DNA of 64,000 nucleotides from Nostocoides_A vanveenii. GTDB lineage: Bacteria > Actinomycetota > Actinomycetes > Actinomycetales > Dermatophilaceae. A model generated the notes under the pieces. It saw nothing but the letters and a program-made list of their open reading frames with translations, was not told the origin of the DNA and ran no database searches. The position numbers were made by a program, and so were the translations under genes. Position 1 is the stretch's first letter, and every line of letters starts with the position of its first letter. This document shows, piece by piece, positions 34,601 through 42,314 of this stretch. The stretch lies in the NCBI RefSeq assembly GCF_039531165.1, contig NZ_BAAAPN010000105.1:1-64000 (forward strand), given 5' to 3'.

Positions 34601-35263
34601 ATCCGCGGCGCTGGCAATCTGCTCGGCGGCGAGCAGTCCGGCCATATCGCCGGAGTCGGTTTCGACCTCTATGTCCGCCTCGTCGGCGAGGCGGTCTCCG
34701 CCTTCCGGGGCGAGCAGGAGGAGCCCGTCACCGAGTTGAGCATCGAGTTGCCCGTCGACGCCCACTTGCCGCACACCTATCTCCCGGGGGAGCGGCTGCG
34801 GCTAGAGGCCTACAAGAAGCTCGCCGCGGTGACCTCCGAGGCCGAACTGGCCGAGGTGAGCGCCGAGCTGGTCGACCGGTATGGGCCGCTGCCCGAGCCG
34901 GTCTCGAATCTGGTGGCCGTCGCGCGCCTGCGCATCCTCGCCCGGCAGGCTGGGGTCGCCGAGATCGCCGTTCAGGGCACGAATGTGCGCTTCGCGCCGG
35001 TCACGCTGCGCGATAGCCAGCAGTTGCGCCTGCAGCGTCTCTACCCGAAGTCGCTGTACAAAGATGGAATCCGTACGATGCTGGTGCCGAAGCCGATGAC
35101 GGCTCGCGTGGGTGGCAAGCCCCTGCGTGACCTCGCGGTGCTGGCCTGGGCGAGCGACTTGATTCGCGCGGTCTTGCTGGACGAGATCGGCGTGTCGGGA
35201 CGGGTGGCACAGGAGAGCGCCGGGCCGCAGGTGACCCGCAGCAACGAGAGAAGGAACCGATGA
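31649..35263 (+). CDS. mfd: Transcription-repair coupling factor
   Basis: 1204-aa SF2 translocase that removes stalled RNA polymerase and recruits UvrA. The N-terminal UvrB-like module has TFPSWETLPHERLSPRSDT. The RNAP-interacting domain contains LQLRPGDYVVHEQHGVGRF near 505-525. The RecG-like motor has Walker A GDVGYGKTEIAVRAAFKA near residue 663, VVVDEEQRFGVEHKEQL near 760, MSATPIPRTLEMA near 788, and QLRGRVGRGRERAYAYF near 931. A C-terminal TRCF domain follows. It overlaps pth by 4 nt at its 5' end and the lipoprotein gene at 35260 by 4 nt at its 3' end. Confidence 0.97.
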   Translation: MTLAPLLPLLAGDASVAAALAALGTDPRAEVALPRGVRAPLLALAASDRPVVLAVTATAREAEDLAAALASYLPAETVATFPSWETLPHERLSPRSDTVGRRLAVLRRLAHPVADDPALGPIRVLTCSVRALLQPIAVGLGELVPVALHAGDNRALELVAEDLAAAAYTRTDLVERRGEFAVRGGILDVFPPTEEHPLRVEFWGDTVEEIRWFRVADQRSLEIASHGLWAPPCREVLLTEAVRARAADLAPQLPGVRDLLEKVAEGIAVEGMESLAPALVEGMQPLVDILPERAAVAIVDPERCRARAHDLVATSEEFLQASWSNAAAGNAVPIDLLGVLGLASYWTLPQARDHALAAGTGWWSLGGFDADDELAAFGAEDTPTARIEAVEATAYRGRTEDAVADIAALVADGWRVQIVTEGPGLAGRVGEVLGERGIATRQSAVPEVGIVAVSTGSVGPGFRLTDGAIAVITETDLMGTAAGGGSTKDMRRMPSRRRAQVDPLQLRPGDYVVHEQHGVGRFVEMMQRTVAGATREYLVIEYASSKRGQPADRLFVPTDQLDQVTRYVGGEAPTINRLGGSDWQQTKQRARKYVRQIAAELIRLYSARMATAGHAFGPDTPWQRELEDAFAYAETPDQLSSIDEVKADMERPVPMDRLICGDVGYGKTEIAVRAAFKAIQDGKQVAVLVPTTLLVQQHLNTFSERYAGFPVVVHALSRFQSDREARAVLAGLADGSIDLVIGTHRLLGSEVRFKDLGLVVVDEEQRFGVEHKEQLKALRTAVDVLSMSATPIPRTLEMAVTGIREMSTLATPPEERHPILTFVGGYDEKQITAAIRRELLRDGQVFYVHNKVSTIERAAARLRELIPEARIATAHGKMGEHRLEKVVVDFWEREFDVLVCTTIVETGLDISNANTLIVERADQLGLAQLHQLRGRVGRGRERAYAYFLYPPENPLTETAIERLQTIAANTDLGAGMQVAMKDLEIRGAGNLLGGEQSGHIAGVGFDLYVRLVGEAVSAFRGEQEEPVTELSIELPVDAHLPHTYLPGERLRLEAYKKLAAVTSEAELAEVSAELVDRYGPLPEPVSNLVAVARLRILARQAGVAEIAVQGTNVRFAPVTLRDSQQLRLQRLYPKSLYKDGIRTMLVPKPMTARVGGKPLRDLAVLAWASDLIRAVLLDEIGVSGRVAQESAGPQVTRSNERRNR

Positions 35264-35763
35264 CCATCAGCACCTCCCGCCGTGCTCGCGTCCGCGCGTC
35301 CGCTGCCGTCGCGGTCGGCGCCGCCGTGCTGCTGACCGGCTGCGGCCAGAGCGATGTTGCGGCCAAGGTCGGTGATCGGGTGATCTCCGAGAACGCCGCG
35401 CGCGTTGCGGCCGAGCAGATCCGTGCCAACTTCGATGCCGACACCTTCGGCACCCCCGAAGCCGTCCGCTCACTGATCAGCGCGCCGCTGATCATCGCCG
35501 CAGGCGAGAAGGCCGGTATGCCGTTCAGCGTCGAGGCCGCCAAGGCCGCCTTCGCCAAGACGAGCGACCCCTCGCCCGAGGCCATCGAGTTGCTGCGCGC
35601 GAACTATGTGGCCTCGCAGATGCAGGGGCAGCCCGCCCTGTCCGAGGTCAGTGCCGAGTTGCTGAAGTCGAAGATCGTCATCAACCCGCGCTATGGCACC
35701 TGGGATGCCAAGACGGCGGACATCGTCGACTCGGCCCCGAACTGGCTCAAGGCGACCTCCTGA
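35260..35763 (+). CDS. SurA N-terminal domain-like lipoprotein
   Basis: 167 aa. The signal peptide runs to a lipobox (AAVLLTGC, Cys near 25), so it is probably anchored to the outer face of the membrane. VAAKVGDRVISENAARVAAE matches the opening of SurA/PrsA-type chaperone domains, and the C-terminus has NPRYGTWDAKT. No PPIase domain is present. Actinobacteria often carry such a gene between mfd and mazG. It is coupled to mfd by overlap, and mazG starts 2 nt after its stop. A periplasmic-side chaperone role is inferred. Confidence 0.82.
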   Translation: MTISTSRRARVRASAAVAVGAAVLLTGCGQSDVAAKVGDRVISENAARVAAEQIRANFDADTFGTPEAVRSLISAPLIIAAGEKAGMPFSVEAAKAAFAKTSDPSPEAIELLRANYVASQMQGQPALSEVSAELLKSKIVINPRYGTWDAKTADIVDSAPNWLKATS

Positions 35764-35765
35764 TC

Positions 35766-36506
35766 GTGCCTGCGTCCGGCCTGACCCTGCTGCTGACCAG
35801 CGTGCGGGTCGCGCCCGGCCTGCTCACCCGCGATGCCTGGCGGGCGGTGGAGGTGGCCCGGGTGCTGGGTCGGGAGGACACCGAGCCGGTCGTCGAGGCA
35901 ATGCGCGGCTGCGGCGTGGACGTGGAGTGCGTGGCGGTCGCGCCCCCGCAGTTGGCCCGGCTGCTCATCGACGCGGCCCGCGAACGCCCGGTGGTCTGGC
36001 TGACCAGCGCCGACGGTGACCCTGGCCTGACTGACGCCATCGCCGGCGAGGTGTCGGTGCTTAAGGACCCGCCCACGGTGGAGGTGATCGTCGGCTCGTA
36101 CGACGTGCCCGGCTCGGCCCTGCTCGACGTCGTCGCCTGCATGGACCGGTTGCGCAGCCCGGGAGGCTGCCCGTGGGATGCTGCTCAGACCCATGAGACG
36201 CTCGCCCCCTATCTGACCGAGGAGGCCGCCGAGACGGTCGAGGCGATCGCGTCCGGGGATCGCAAGCACCTGATCGAGGAGCTCGGCGATGTGCTCCTGC
36301 AGGTCGCCTTCCATGCGCGGGTCGGCGAGGAGGACCCCACCGACCCCTTCACGATCGACGATGTCGCGACCGGGCTGGTCGCCAAGCTGGTGCGCCGGCA
36401 TCCGCATGTCTTCGCCGACGGCACAGCGAGCACGCCCGAGGAGGTCGAGGCCGCCTGGGCCGAGATCAAGGCCGCCGAGAAGGCCGCGAAGCCGGCTCAG
36501 GGGTAG
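35766..36506 (+). CDS. mazG: Nucleoside triphosphate pyrophosphohydrolase MazG
   Basis: 246 aa, start GTG. The C-terminal half (about 130-240) is the all-alpha MazG domain: RLRSPGGCPWDAAQTHETLA, then YLTEEAAETVEAI with the metal-binding E-x-x-E and the downstream EELGDVLLQVAFHA (E-x-x-x-D pattern). The N-terminal half (1-125) resembles the extra domain of longer actinobacterial MazG proteins and has no catalytic motif I recognise. It hydrolyses NTPs/dNTPs, probably as house-cleaning. It is the last gene of the pth-mfd run. Confidence 0.92.
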   Translation: MPASGLTLLLTSVRVAPGLLTRDAWRAVEVARVLGREDTEPVVEAMRGCGVDVECVAVAPPQLARLLIDAARERPVVWLTSADGDPGLTDAIAGEVSVLKDPPTVEVIVGSYDVPGSALLDVVACMDRLRSPGGCPWDAAQTHETLAPYLTEEAAETVEAIASGDRKHLIEELGDVLLQVAFHARVGEEDPTDPFTIDDVATGLVAKLVRRHPHVFADGTASTPEEVEAAWAEIKAAEKAAKPAQG

Positions 36507-36583
36507 CTCGCACCGGTCGAGAGTCGGCGACACGCGGGCCTGGGCGCCGCTGGCGCGGCGTGTCCCCGACGCTCGTCGGTGGA

Positions 36584-36600
36584 TAAGGTTGGGCCCCATG
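36584..36600 (+). promoter_or_regulatory. Leaderless-type promoter for psuK
   Basis: TAAGGT (36584-36589), 8 nt, then ATG (36598). There is no purine-rich ribosome binding site. The spacing places the transcription start at or next to the ATG. Confidence 0.5.
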
Positions 36601-37539
36601 TCCGCACGCGTCCTCAGTGTCGGTGGAGCGATCCTCGACGTGCTCTGCCTCAGCCACGACGACCCGATCCCGGGCACCTCCAACCCCGGCAGAATCACGA
36701 CTGCGGCCGGTGGCGTAGCGCGCAATTTCGCCGAGAATCTCGCCCGCCTCGGCACGCCGGTCAGCCTCATCTCGGCTTTGGCCGACGACCCCGCCGGCAT
36801 CGCCGTGCGGGCCCGCTGCGTCGATGCCGGCATCGACATGGAGCACGTCGTGGCGGCCGGCCACGGAACCGGCATCTACTCCGCCATCCTGACGCCTGAT
36901 GGCGAACTCTCGGTCGCGATCTCGGACCTGGCAGCGACCGAGGAGATCACGCTCGACCAGACCGTCACGGCAACTGACCGGCTCTCTGCCCAGGACATCG
37001 TCTTCGTGGACGGCAACCTGCGGCCCGAGGTGGCCGAGGGGATCCTGGCCGCCGCCCACCGAGCCGGAGCGCGCACCATCGCCGAGCCGGTCAGTGTGCC
37101 GAAGGCGCAGCGGCTCCGGGCCGCGCTCGTGGCCCAGCCGCCGTGGCTGGTCACCCCAAATATCGAGGAACTCGTCGCCCTGACCGGCGGGCCGGTCAAC
37201 TATGCGCGCGTCGGTGAGTCCGCCGCCCGCCTGCTCGACCTCGGGGTCACCTATGTCTGGGTGCGGCTGGGCCGCTCCGGCAGCGCCCTGTCCTGGCGCG
37301 ACGAGGCCGGCGAGGTCTCGTCGCTCGCCTTCGCTGCCCCGGTCGTCCCGGTGACCAATGTGACCGGGGCTGGCGACGCGATGACCGCGGGGTTCATCCA
37401 CGCCCTGCTGCGCGGGAGCACGCCGGCGGCGGCCGCGGCATACGGTCATATCGTCTCGGCACTCACCGTCGCGAGCGGGGAAGTCGTCCGCTCCGATCTG
37501 TCGGAGGCGCTGGTCGCCGCGAGCGGCGGGAGCCTGTGA
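36598..37539 (+). CDS. psuK: PfkB-family sugar kinase, probable pseudouridine kinase
   Basis: 313 aa from the ATG at 36598. PfkB signatures: SVGGAILDVLCLSHDD at the N-terminus, TAAGGVARNFAENLARLG near residues 38-55, and the C-terminal anion hole VTNVTGAGDAMTAGF with catalytic Asp near 259. The 4-nt overlap with a pseudouridine-5'-phosphate glycosidase gene makes pseudouridine kinase the best assignment. PsuK phosphorylates pseudouridine to PsiMP, which PsuG splits into uracil and ribose-5-phosphate. Other PfkB substrates cannot be excluded from sequence alone. Confidence 0.87.
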   Translation: MSARVLSVGGAILDVLCLSHDDPIPGTSNPGRITTAAGGVARNFAENLARLGTPVSLISALADDPAGIAVRARCVDAGIDMEHVVAAGHGTGIYSAILTPDGELSVAISDLAATEEITLDQTVTATDRLSAQDIVFVDGNLRPEVAEGILAAAHRAGARTIAEPVSVPKAQRLRAALVAQPPWLVTPNIEELVALTGGPVNYARVGESAARLLDLGVTYVWVRLGRSGSALSWRDEAGEVSSLAFAAPVVPVTNVTGAGDAMTAGFIHALLRGSTPAAAAAYGHIVSALTVASGEVVRSDLSEALVAASGGSL

Positions 37540-38447
37540 GCCGCCTCGCGATCGCCGAGGAGGTGGCCGTCGCGCTCGCCGCGGGCGGACCGGTCGTGGC
37601 GCTGGAGTCGACCATCATCAGTCACGGGATGCCGTATCCCGACAATGTGGCGATGGCGCTGGAGGTCGAGGCGATCATTCGCGCCGGCGGGGCGACGCCA
37701 GCGACCATCGCCGTCCTGGACGGGATCCCGCGCATCGGATTGAGCCGCGACGAACTCGAGCTGCTCGCCACGGACCCGCACGTCACCAAGGTCAGCGTCC
37801 GCGACCTGCCTTATGTCGTCTCCACCGGTCGGCACGGCGCCACCACGGTCGCCGCCACCATGCGGTTGGCAGCGCTCGCGGGGATCCGGATCTTTGTCAC
37901 CGGCGGACTCGGCGGCGTCCACCGGGGAGCGGAGTCCTCGATGGACGTCAGCGCCGACGTGACCGAACTGAGCGTCACCGATGTCGCCGTCATCAGCGCC
38001 GGAGTGAAGTCGATCCTCGACATCGGCCGGACCCTGGAGGTGCTCGAGACGCTCGGTGTGCCGGTGGTCGGCTATGGCAGCGGTGAGTTCCCGTCCTTCT
38101 ATTCACGGATCTCCGGCCACCGCGTGCCGATGCGGCTGGACACGCCCGCCGAGCTGGCCGCGCTGCTGCACACGAAATGGGAGCTCGGCATCTCCGGCGG
38201 CGTGGCGATCGCGAATCCCGTTGCGGCCGAAGACGAAATTCCGACCGAGGAGATGGCCTCGGTGATCGACCGGGCGCTGGCGGACTGCGCCGAGCGGGGC
38301 ATCATCGGCAAGGACATCACGCCCTACCTGCTGGGCCGGATCGTGGAATTGACCGACGGTGCGTCACTGCGAACCAATATCGCGCTCGTGCGCGGCAACG
38401 CCCGGCTCGGTGCCGCCCTCGCCGTGGCCTACGCTGCCCTCCCGTAA
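37536..38447 (+). CDS. psuG: Pseudouridine-5'-phosphate glycosidase
   Basis: 303 aa, start GTG overlapping the psuK stop (GTGA). Strongly conserved family blocks: VVALESTIISHGMPYPDNV (residues 21-39), TPATIAVLDGIPRIGL, VSTGRHGATTVAATM, FVTGGLGGVHRGAE, DISADV-like DVSADVTEL and YGSGEFPSFYSRISG. The enzyme acts in the cytoplasm on PsiMP from tRNA/rRNA turnover. It ends at 38447, followed by a repeat-bearing spacer. Confidence 0.95.
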   Translation: MSRLAIAEEVAVALAAGGPVVALESTIISHGMPYPDNVAMALEVEAIIRAGGATPATIAVLDGIPRIGLSRDELELLATDPHVTKVSVRDLPYVVSTGRHGATTVAATMRLAALAGIRIFVTGGLGGVHRGAESSMDVSADVTELSVTDVAVISAGVKSILDIGRTLEVLETLGVPVVGYGSGEFPSFYSRISGHRVPMRLDTPAELAALLHTKWELGISGGVAIANPVAAEDEIPTEEMASVIDRALADCAERGIIGKDITPYLLGRIVELTDGASLRTNIALVRGNARLGAALAVAYAALP

Positions 38448-38526
38448 CCATCGCTGGTTGCCTAGACCTGCCTCTTCCCGTCGAGTGGCCGGTTCAGGGT
38501 CGTCGAGTGGCCCGCCGACGTTTGAG

Positions 38527-38576
38527 AATGGCAGCGTTCTGCGACCCTTGCATGGTTGTGCATCCGTTGCAGGGTT
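38527..38576 (+). repeat. Intergenic repeat family 1, long copy
   Basis: Begins AATGGCAGCGTTCTG (38527-38541) and ends CCGTTGCAGGGTT (38564-38576), with a centre that contains TGCA...TGCA symmetry. The same ends occur in the copies at 38597-38628 and 43429-43460 (opposite orientation). It forms an inverted pair with the next copy, downstream of psuG. Confidence 0.7.
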
Positions 38577-38596
38577 CTAGCCATGCACGGATAGGC

Positions 38597-38628
38597 AAAC
38601 CCTGCACGTGCGGTCAAACGTTGCCATT
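38597..38628 (-). repeat. Intergenic repeat family 1, 32-bp copy
   Basis: On the plus strand it starts AAACCCTGCA and ends AACGTTGCCATT. It has the same length as the 43429 copy, identical outer 10 bases on the left and 11 of 12 on the right, with a different central 10 bp. Confidence 0.7.
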
Positions 38629-38684
38629 ATCCGGGGGTGGGCGGGCGCGCAACCGCGCGTCGTCTGCCTGGGGGCGCGCGGCAT

Positions 38685-39401
38685 ATGGTTCGCGGTATGC
38701 CGCGCCCTTCGTTGGTCCGCCCGTTGACGATCACGTATGCCGTGGTGGCCGCGGCCGACACCGTGTTGGCCGGCGGCGGAGGTCCGCGTGCGCACCAGGC
38801 TCGCCTGGTTACCAAGCCCCTGCTCATGCCCGTTCTCGCGGCCGCCTTTGCGGCCGATCCTCGCGGCCGACGTTCGCCGCTGGGCCGCCCGACCCGCGTG
38901 GCGCAGCTGGCGGGCTGGATCGGTGACCTCTCCCTGCTGCGCTCGGGCACGAGCGCCTTTCTGACCGGGATGGGCGCCTTTGCGGCCGGGCAGGCGTCCT
39001 ACCTCTCCGGCTTCCGCCGCCATCGGGCGGCCCGGGTCTGGCGCACACCGATCGGCGGGGCCACCGCGCTGGCCTTTGCCGCTACCGGGCCCGTCCTCGC
39101 CGTCGGCGCCGCCCAGCAGGATCCTGTCCTCGGGCCGGGCGTCCTGACCTATGCCGCTCTGTTGACGGCGATGGCTGCGCATGCCGGCAATCTCGCACCG
39201 TCCGTGCCGATCGCGGCACGGCGGGCGACAGCGGCCGGCGGGCTCGCCTTTCTCGCCTCCGACACGCTCTTGGGGATCGGGCAGTTCGCCCTGACCGACC
39301 CACCGGCCTGGCTCGAGTCCGCGGTCATGGTGACCTACGCGACCGCGCAATACCTGCTCGCCGAGGGTGCCCTCCGCGCCGCGCCTCAGAGCGCCGAGTA
39401 G
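38685..39401 (+). CDS. YhhN-family membrane protein (lysoplasmalogenase family)
   Basis: 238 aa with about seven or eight hydrophobic segments. Family features: TKPLLMPVLAAAF near residues 43-55, GWIGDLSLL, GMGAFAAGQASYLSGF, GGLAFLASDTLLGIGQF and TYATAQYLLAEGAL at the C-terminus. Eukaryotic TMEM86 members hydrolyse lysoplasmalogens; the role of bacterial members is less clear. ATG 38685 is preferred over GTG 38637, which would run into the repeat-bearing spacer; ATG 38697 is also possible. Its 3' end overlaps the convergent PhoD gene by 16 nt. Confidence 0.78.
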   Translation: MVRGMPRPSLVRPLTITYAVVAAADTVLAGGGGPRAHQARLVTKPLLMPVLAAAFAADPRGRRSPLGRPTRVAQLAGWIGDLSLLRSGTSAFLTGMGAFAAGQASYLSGFRRHRAARVWRTPIGGATALAFAATGPVLAVGAAQQDPVLGPGVLTYAALLTAMAAHAGNLAPSVPIAARRATAAGGLAFLASDTLLGIGQFALTDPPAWLESAVMVTYATAQYLLAEGALRAAPQSAE

Positions 39402-41674
39402 GGCACGGTCACCGGCCACCCCGCATACTGCTCGGCCCCGGATTCGGCCGTATGCCAGGGCCAGCACTCGATGCGCACCGTCTTGGCGTCGTGGTCGAAG
39501 ACCAGCAGCCCGAAGCCCTCGCGCTTCAAGCCGCGATCACCGAAGTCCTGGCTCGGCGGCGGGTAGTACTGCCACAACTCCTTCAGCGTGAACTTCGGAT
39601 TGGCTACGGCGAGCACCCGCACCCGGTTGCCGAAGGCATCGGTGAAGTCGCCGGTGTTCGGCGTATCTCCCGGATTGGGCAACGCCGCCGCCGGCGCGAA
39701 CCAGCGCTGGAAGCTGCTCGACCCGGCGGGTGGGGTGAACTGCAGCGGCCCATCGGCGAAGCCCGCGATCCCGTGGCGCACCAGGTGACCCACGTGCTGG
39801 TCGCCGGCGACGATGAGGGCATGCGCGGCCTGGGCCAGGCGCACTGCCCGCGCCCGCCCCTCGGGCGGCCAGCCGTGGGTGTCCGGGTCCGCGCGCGGCG
39901 CGCCATTGGCATTGGTCAGCACGCACGCCCAGGTCGATCCGGTCAAGATGACCTTGGGCATCCCGGCGTGCATCCCCGCCCACGTCGACAGGAAGGTTTC
40001 CTGCCGGGCACCGAGGAGTTCGAGGGCCCCGCCGCCCGGAGCTACCGGCCCGTTCTTGAACTTGCGGTCCTCGACGATCGCGAAACTCGTTCCGCCGTAG
40101 GCGAATGCGGCATAACCGACGGTGATCCCCTGCGCGACCGGCCTGGGATCGAAGCGGTCCGGGTTGTGCCAGCTCGACATGCGCTGCACCAGGTTGACCC
40201 AGCTCGCGGCATTGACATAGCCCCCGGTCTTCGGATCGGTCGTCGCGATGCCGCCCTCCCCGAAGAGATTGGGCTGGTAGACATCGTGGTCGTCGGTGAG
40301 CACGATCGTCGGCAGCCGCTGCGTAAGTGGGCGCATGGCCCAGTGCCACAGCAGGAATTTGTAGAGGAAGTCCAGCTCCGGAGCTGGGCCCTTGTCCTTC
40401 GCCGTGGGTGAGGTCTCGTAGAGCTGATCCCCATGCGCCACAAGGAGATCCGGGCGTTGGGCGGCGATGGAGGCCATGATCTCGTTGTGCGGGAAGTAGA
40501 TATTGCGCTTGCTGTAGAGATCGAGCGCAACGCTGCCGGGCAAACGCGCCTGCCACGGGGTGACCGAGTCCAGGGGCCGGTGGCTCGCCTTGAGGCAGTT
40601 GAGGCTCGCCACGCGCAGCCCGGCCCGCGGTGCCGCCGGGATCGTCCCGCCGTAGAGCACCTGACCACTCCCGACGATCCGGTATCCCGTGGGGGCAGAC
40701 GTATCGATCCCCTTGGCATAGAACAGGGCGGTGTAGCCGGGTCCGATCGTGCTGGTGCCCAGGCGGGTCCAGACACCGGCGCGTTGGACCTCCAGACTCA
40801 GGCCGGGCAGCGTCCGCGGATCCAACGGCATCAATTGCACCGTCATCCGCAGCGTGCCGCCGACCGCGGTGAAGAGCGTCCCGACCACCGGCCCGAGAGC
40901 CCGGTTAGGGATCACGGTCACGCCGCTCGCGGTGAACCCGGTCAGCCAGTAACGGGCCTCGGAGCCGTCGCGTGAACTCGAGATCAGCGCGATCCCGCCG
41001 CGCACCCGCGCCCACGGCACACTCGCGAGCGTGGCGCGCTGGCGCACCTCCCCGGACGCGGTCGCCGCCACCGAGAGGCTCAGCGTCACGGCGTCGGCGG
41101 ACACTGGCCGGCAGGTCAACCGCAGCGTCAGGTCCTCGCTTGCCGTCCTCGGCTGCGCGGCACCGACGACGCTCGCCGGCAGCTGCTGCCACAGGAACTG
41201 ATCGCCTTCAGCCGTATGGTCGCGGAAGCCCACCGCGCCGCCCTGGTCGACCGCGGCAATCAGCCCGCCGCCGATCCCGCTCGCCGAGCCGAGAAGCGCG
41301 CGGCGGCGCGCATCCTCACCCGGTATGCCGGTGCCCACCACGAAGCCGGACAGCCCGTTCCCCAGGGTCACTGTGCCCGTGCGCACCGACAGATCGAAGG
41401 ACATGCCCTGGATCTCGTGGGTCAGGACCGCGATTGTGCGCCCGACCGTTGATCCGGTGGCCGCCACGCACTCCATCCGCCCGGCTCGCACCAGCCAGTC
41501 CTGGAGCCGGTTGCCCCAGAACCGGTCGCCGAGCCAGTGCGCCGACCCGGCCGCGACATCCAGTGCCTCCGCCGCTGCGGGAATTGCCCCCAGCCCGCCG
41601 ATCGCGGCCGTCCCCCCGAGAAAGGTGCGCCGCGTCAATGCGCTGATGACCTGTGAAGACTCGACTCCCGCCAT
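39386..41674 (-). CDS. Tat-exported PhoD-like phosphatase/phosphodiesterase
   Basis: 762 aa from the ATG at 41674. The N-terminus has a Tat motif (LTRRTFLGGTAAIGGLG, residues 13-29). The middle (about 60-390) is beta-rich with no motif I recognise. The C-terminal half has the PhoD-like metallophosphatase residues DLLVAHGDQLYE, IVLTDDHDVYQPNLFGEGG, FAIVEDRKFKNGP and IVAGDQHVGHL. It should be exported folded and act on phosphate esters at the surface. The frame continues to 41740, but that stretch overlaps a palindromic repeat, which favours the shorter start. It stands alone on the minus strand. Confidence 0.87.
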   Translation of the reverse strand: MAGVESSQVISALTRRTFLGGTAAIGGLGAIPAAAEALDVAAGSAHWLGDRFWGNRLQDWLVRAGRMECVAATGSTVGRTIAVLTHEIQGMSFDLSVRTGTVTLGNGLSGFVVGTGIPGEDARRRALLGSASGIGGGLIAAVDQGGAVGFRDHTAEGDQFLWQQLPASVVGAAQPRTASEDLTLRLTCRPVSADAVTLSLSVAATASGEVRQRATLASVPWARVRGGIALISSSRDGSEARYWLTGFTASGVTVIPNRALGPVVGTLFTAVGGTLRMTVQLMPLDPRTLPGLSLEVQRAGVWTRLGTSTIGPGYTALFYAKGIDTSAPTGYRIVGSGQVLYGGTIPAAPRAGLRVASLNCLKASHRPLDSVTPWQARLPGSVALDLYSKRNIYFPHNEIMASIAAQRPDLLVAHGDQLYETSPTAKDKGPAPELDFLYKFLLWHWAMRPLTQRLPTIVLTDDHDVYQPNLFGEGGIATTDPKTGGYVNAASWVNLVQRMSSWHNPDRFDPRPVAQGITVGYAAFAYGGTSFAIVEDRKFKNGPVAPGGGALELLGARQETFLSTWAGMHAGMPKVILTGSTWACVLTNANGAPRADPDTHGWPPEGRARAVRLAQAAHALIVAGDQHVGHLVRHGIAGFADGPLQFTPPAGSSSFQRWFAPAAALPNPGDTPNTGDFTDAFGNRVRVLAVANPKFTLKELWQYYPPPSQDFGDRGLKREGFGLLVFDHDAKTVRIECWPWHTAESGAEQYAGWPVTVPYSAL

Positions 41675-41709
41675 ACCCAGCGAGTGTGGCACGGCTGCGG
41701 CCAGATTTC

Positions 41710-41770
41710 CCGCCCGATGCCACAAACCCCTGATATGCACCGGAAGACTTCGCGTGCATACGAGGGTTTA
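41710..41770. repeat. Intergenic palindromic element, family 2 (copy A)
   Basis: Contains a 22-bp block (41710-41731, core CGATGCCACAAACCCCT) that recurs exactly, inverted, at 63362-63383. A central stem pairs TATGCAC with GTGCATA, and AAACCC on the left is mirrored by GGGTTT near 41765. It lies in the spacer between the phosphatase gene and the decayed sigma factor. Confidence 0.65.
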
Positions 41771-41816
41771 ACCACGCGCATGCAGCGAAACACGCCCGGT
41801 CAGCGTTGAGAAGGGT

Positions 41817-42313
41817 GTGAGCGTGCAAACCGAGCAGAGCTACGACCGTCTCGTCACGACCGCGGCCCCCGCTCTGCTCCGTCTGGCCTATCTGCTGACC
41901 GGCAACAACCCCGGACGCCGAGGACCTCCTCCAGGACACCCTGCTCGCCACCCAGCGCTACGCCGTTGTGATTGCGGAGATGGCTGCGCCCACGGCCTAC
42001 CTGCGTCGCGCTCTCCTGAACACCTTCCTCTCCGGCCGCCGGCGCGCGACTCGCCGACCTCGACTCGTCGCCCTCGCCACCGAACCGCCGGCACCGCCCA
42101 CCGCCCCGGAGCGCCTCGGCGCCGTCTGGCAGCACCTCGCCGCACTCCCGCCCAAACAGCGCGCCACGCTTCCTTCGCTACTACGCCGGTATGCCGGACC
42201 ACGAGATCGCCGCGACCCTCGGCTCATCCGAGTCCACCGTCCGCTCCAATGCCGCCCGCGCCCTCGCGACGCTGCGCACCCACCTGGCCGGCATCCCCCG
42301 GGAGGAGATGTGA
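41817..42313 (+). pseudogene. Frameshifted ECF/SigE-like sigma factor
   Basis: A sigma-70 family gene of the small SigE/ECF kind, readable only across three frames. Frame 1 gives VQTEQSYDRLVTTAAPALLR through LLTGN. One extra base near 41905-41911 moves to PDAEDLLQDTLLATQRYA (region 2), then the middle through AALPPKQRATL. A second shift (+1 or -2) near 42168-42174 is needed to read RYYAGMPDHEIAATLGSSES (region 4 helix-turn-helix) to the TGA at 42311. The intact protein would be about 165 aa. The next ORF, its likely partner, is also broken. Neighbouring genes on both sides are intact, so decay is more likely than scattered sequencing error, but that must be tested. Confidence 0.8.
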
Positions 42314-42314
42314 G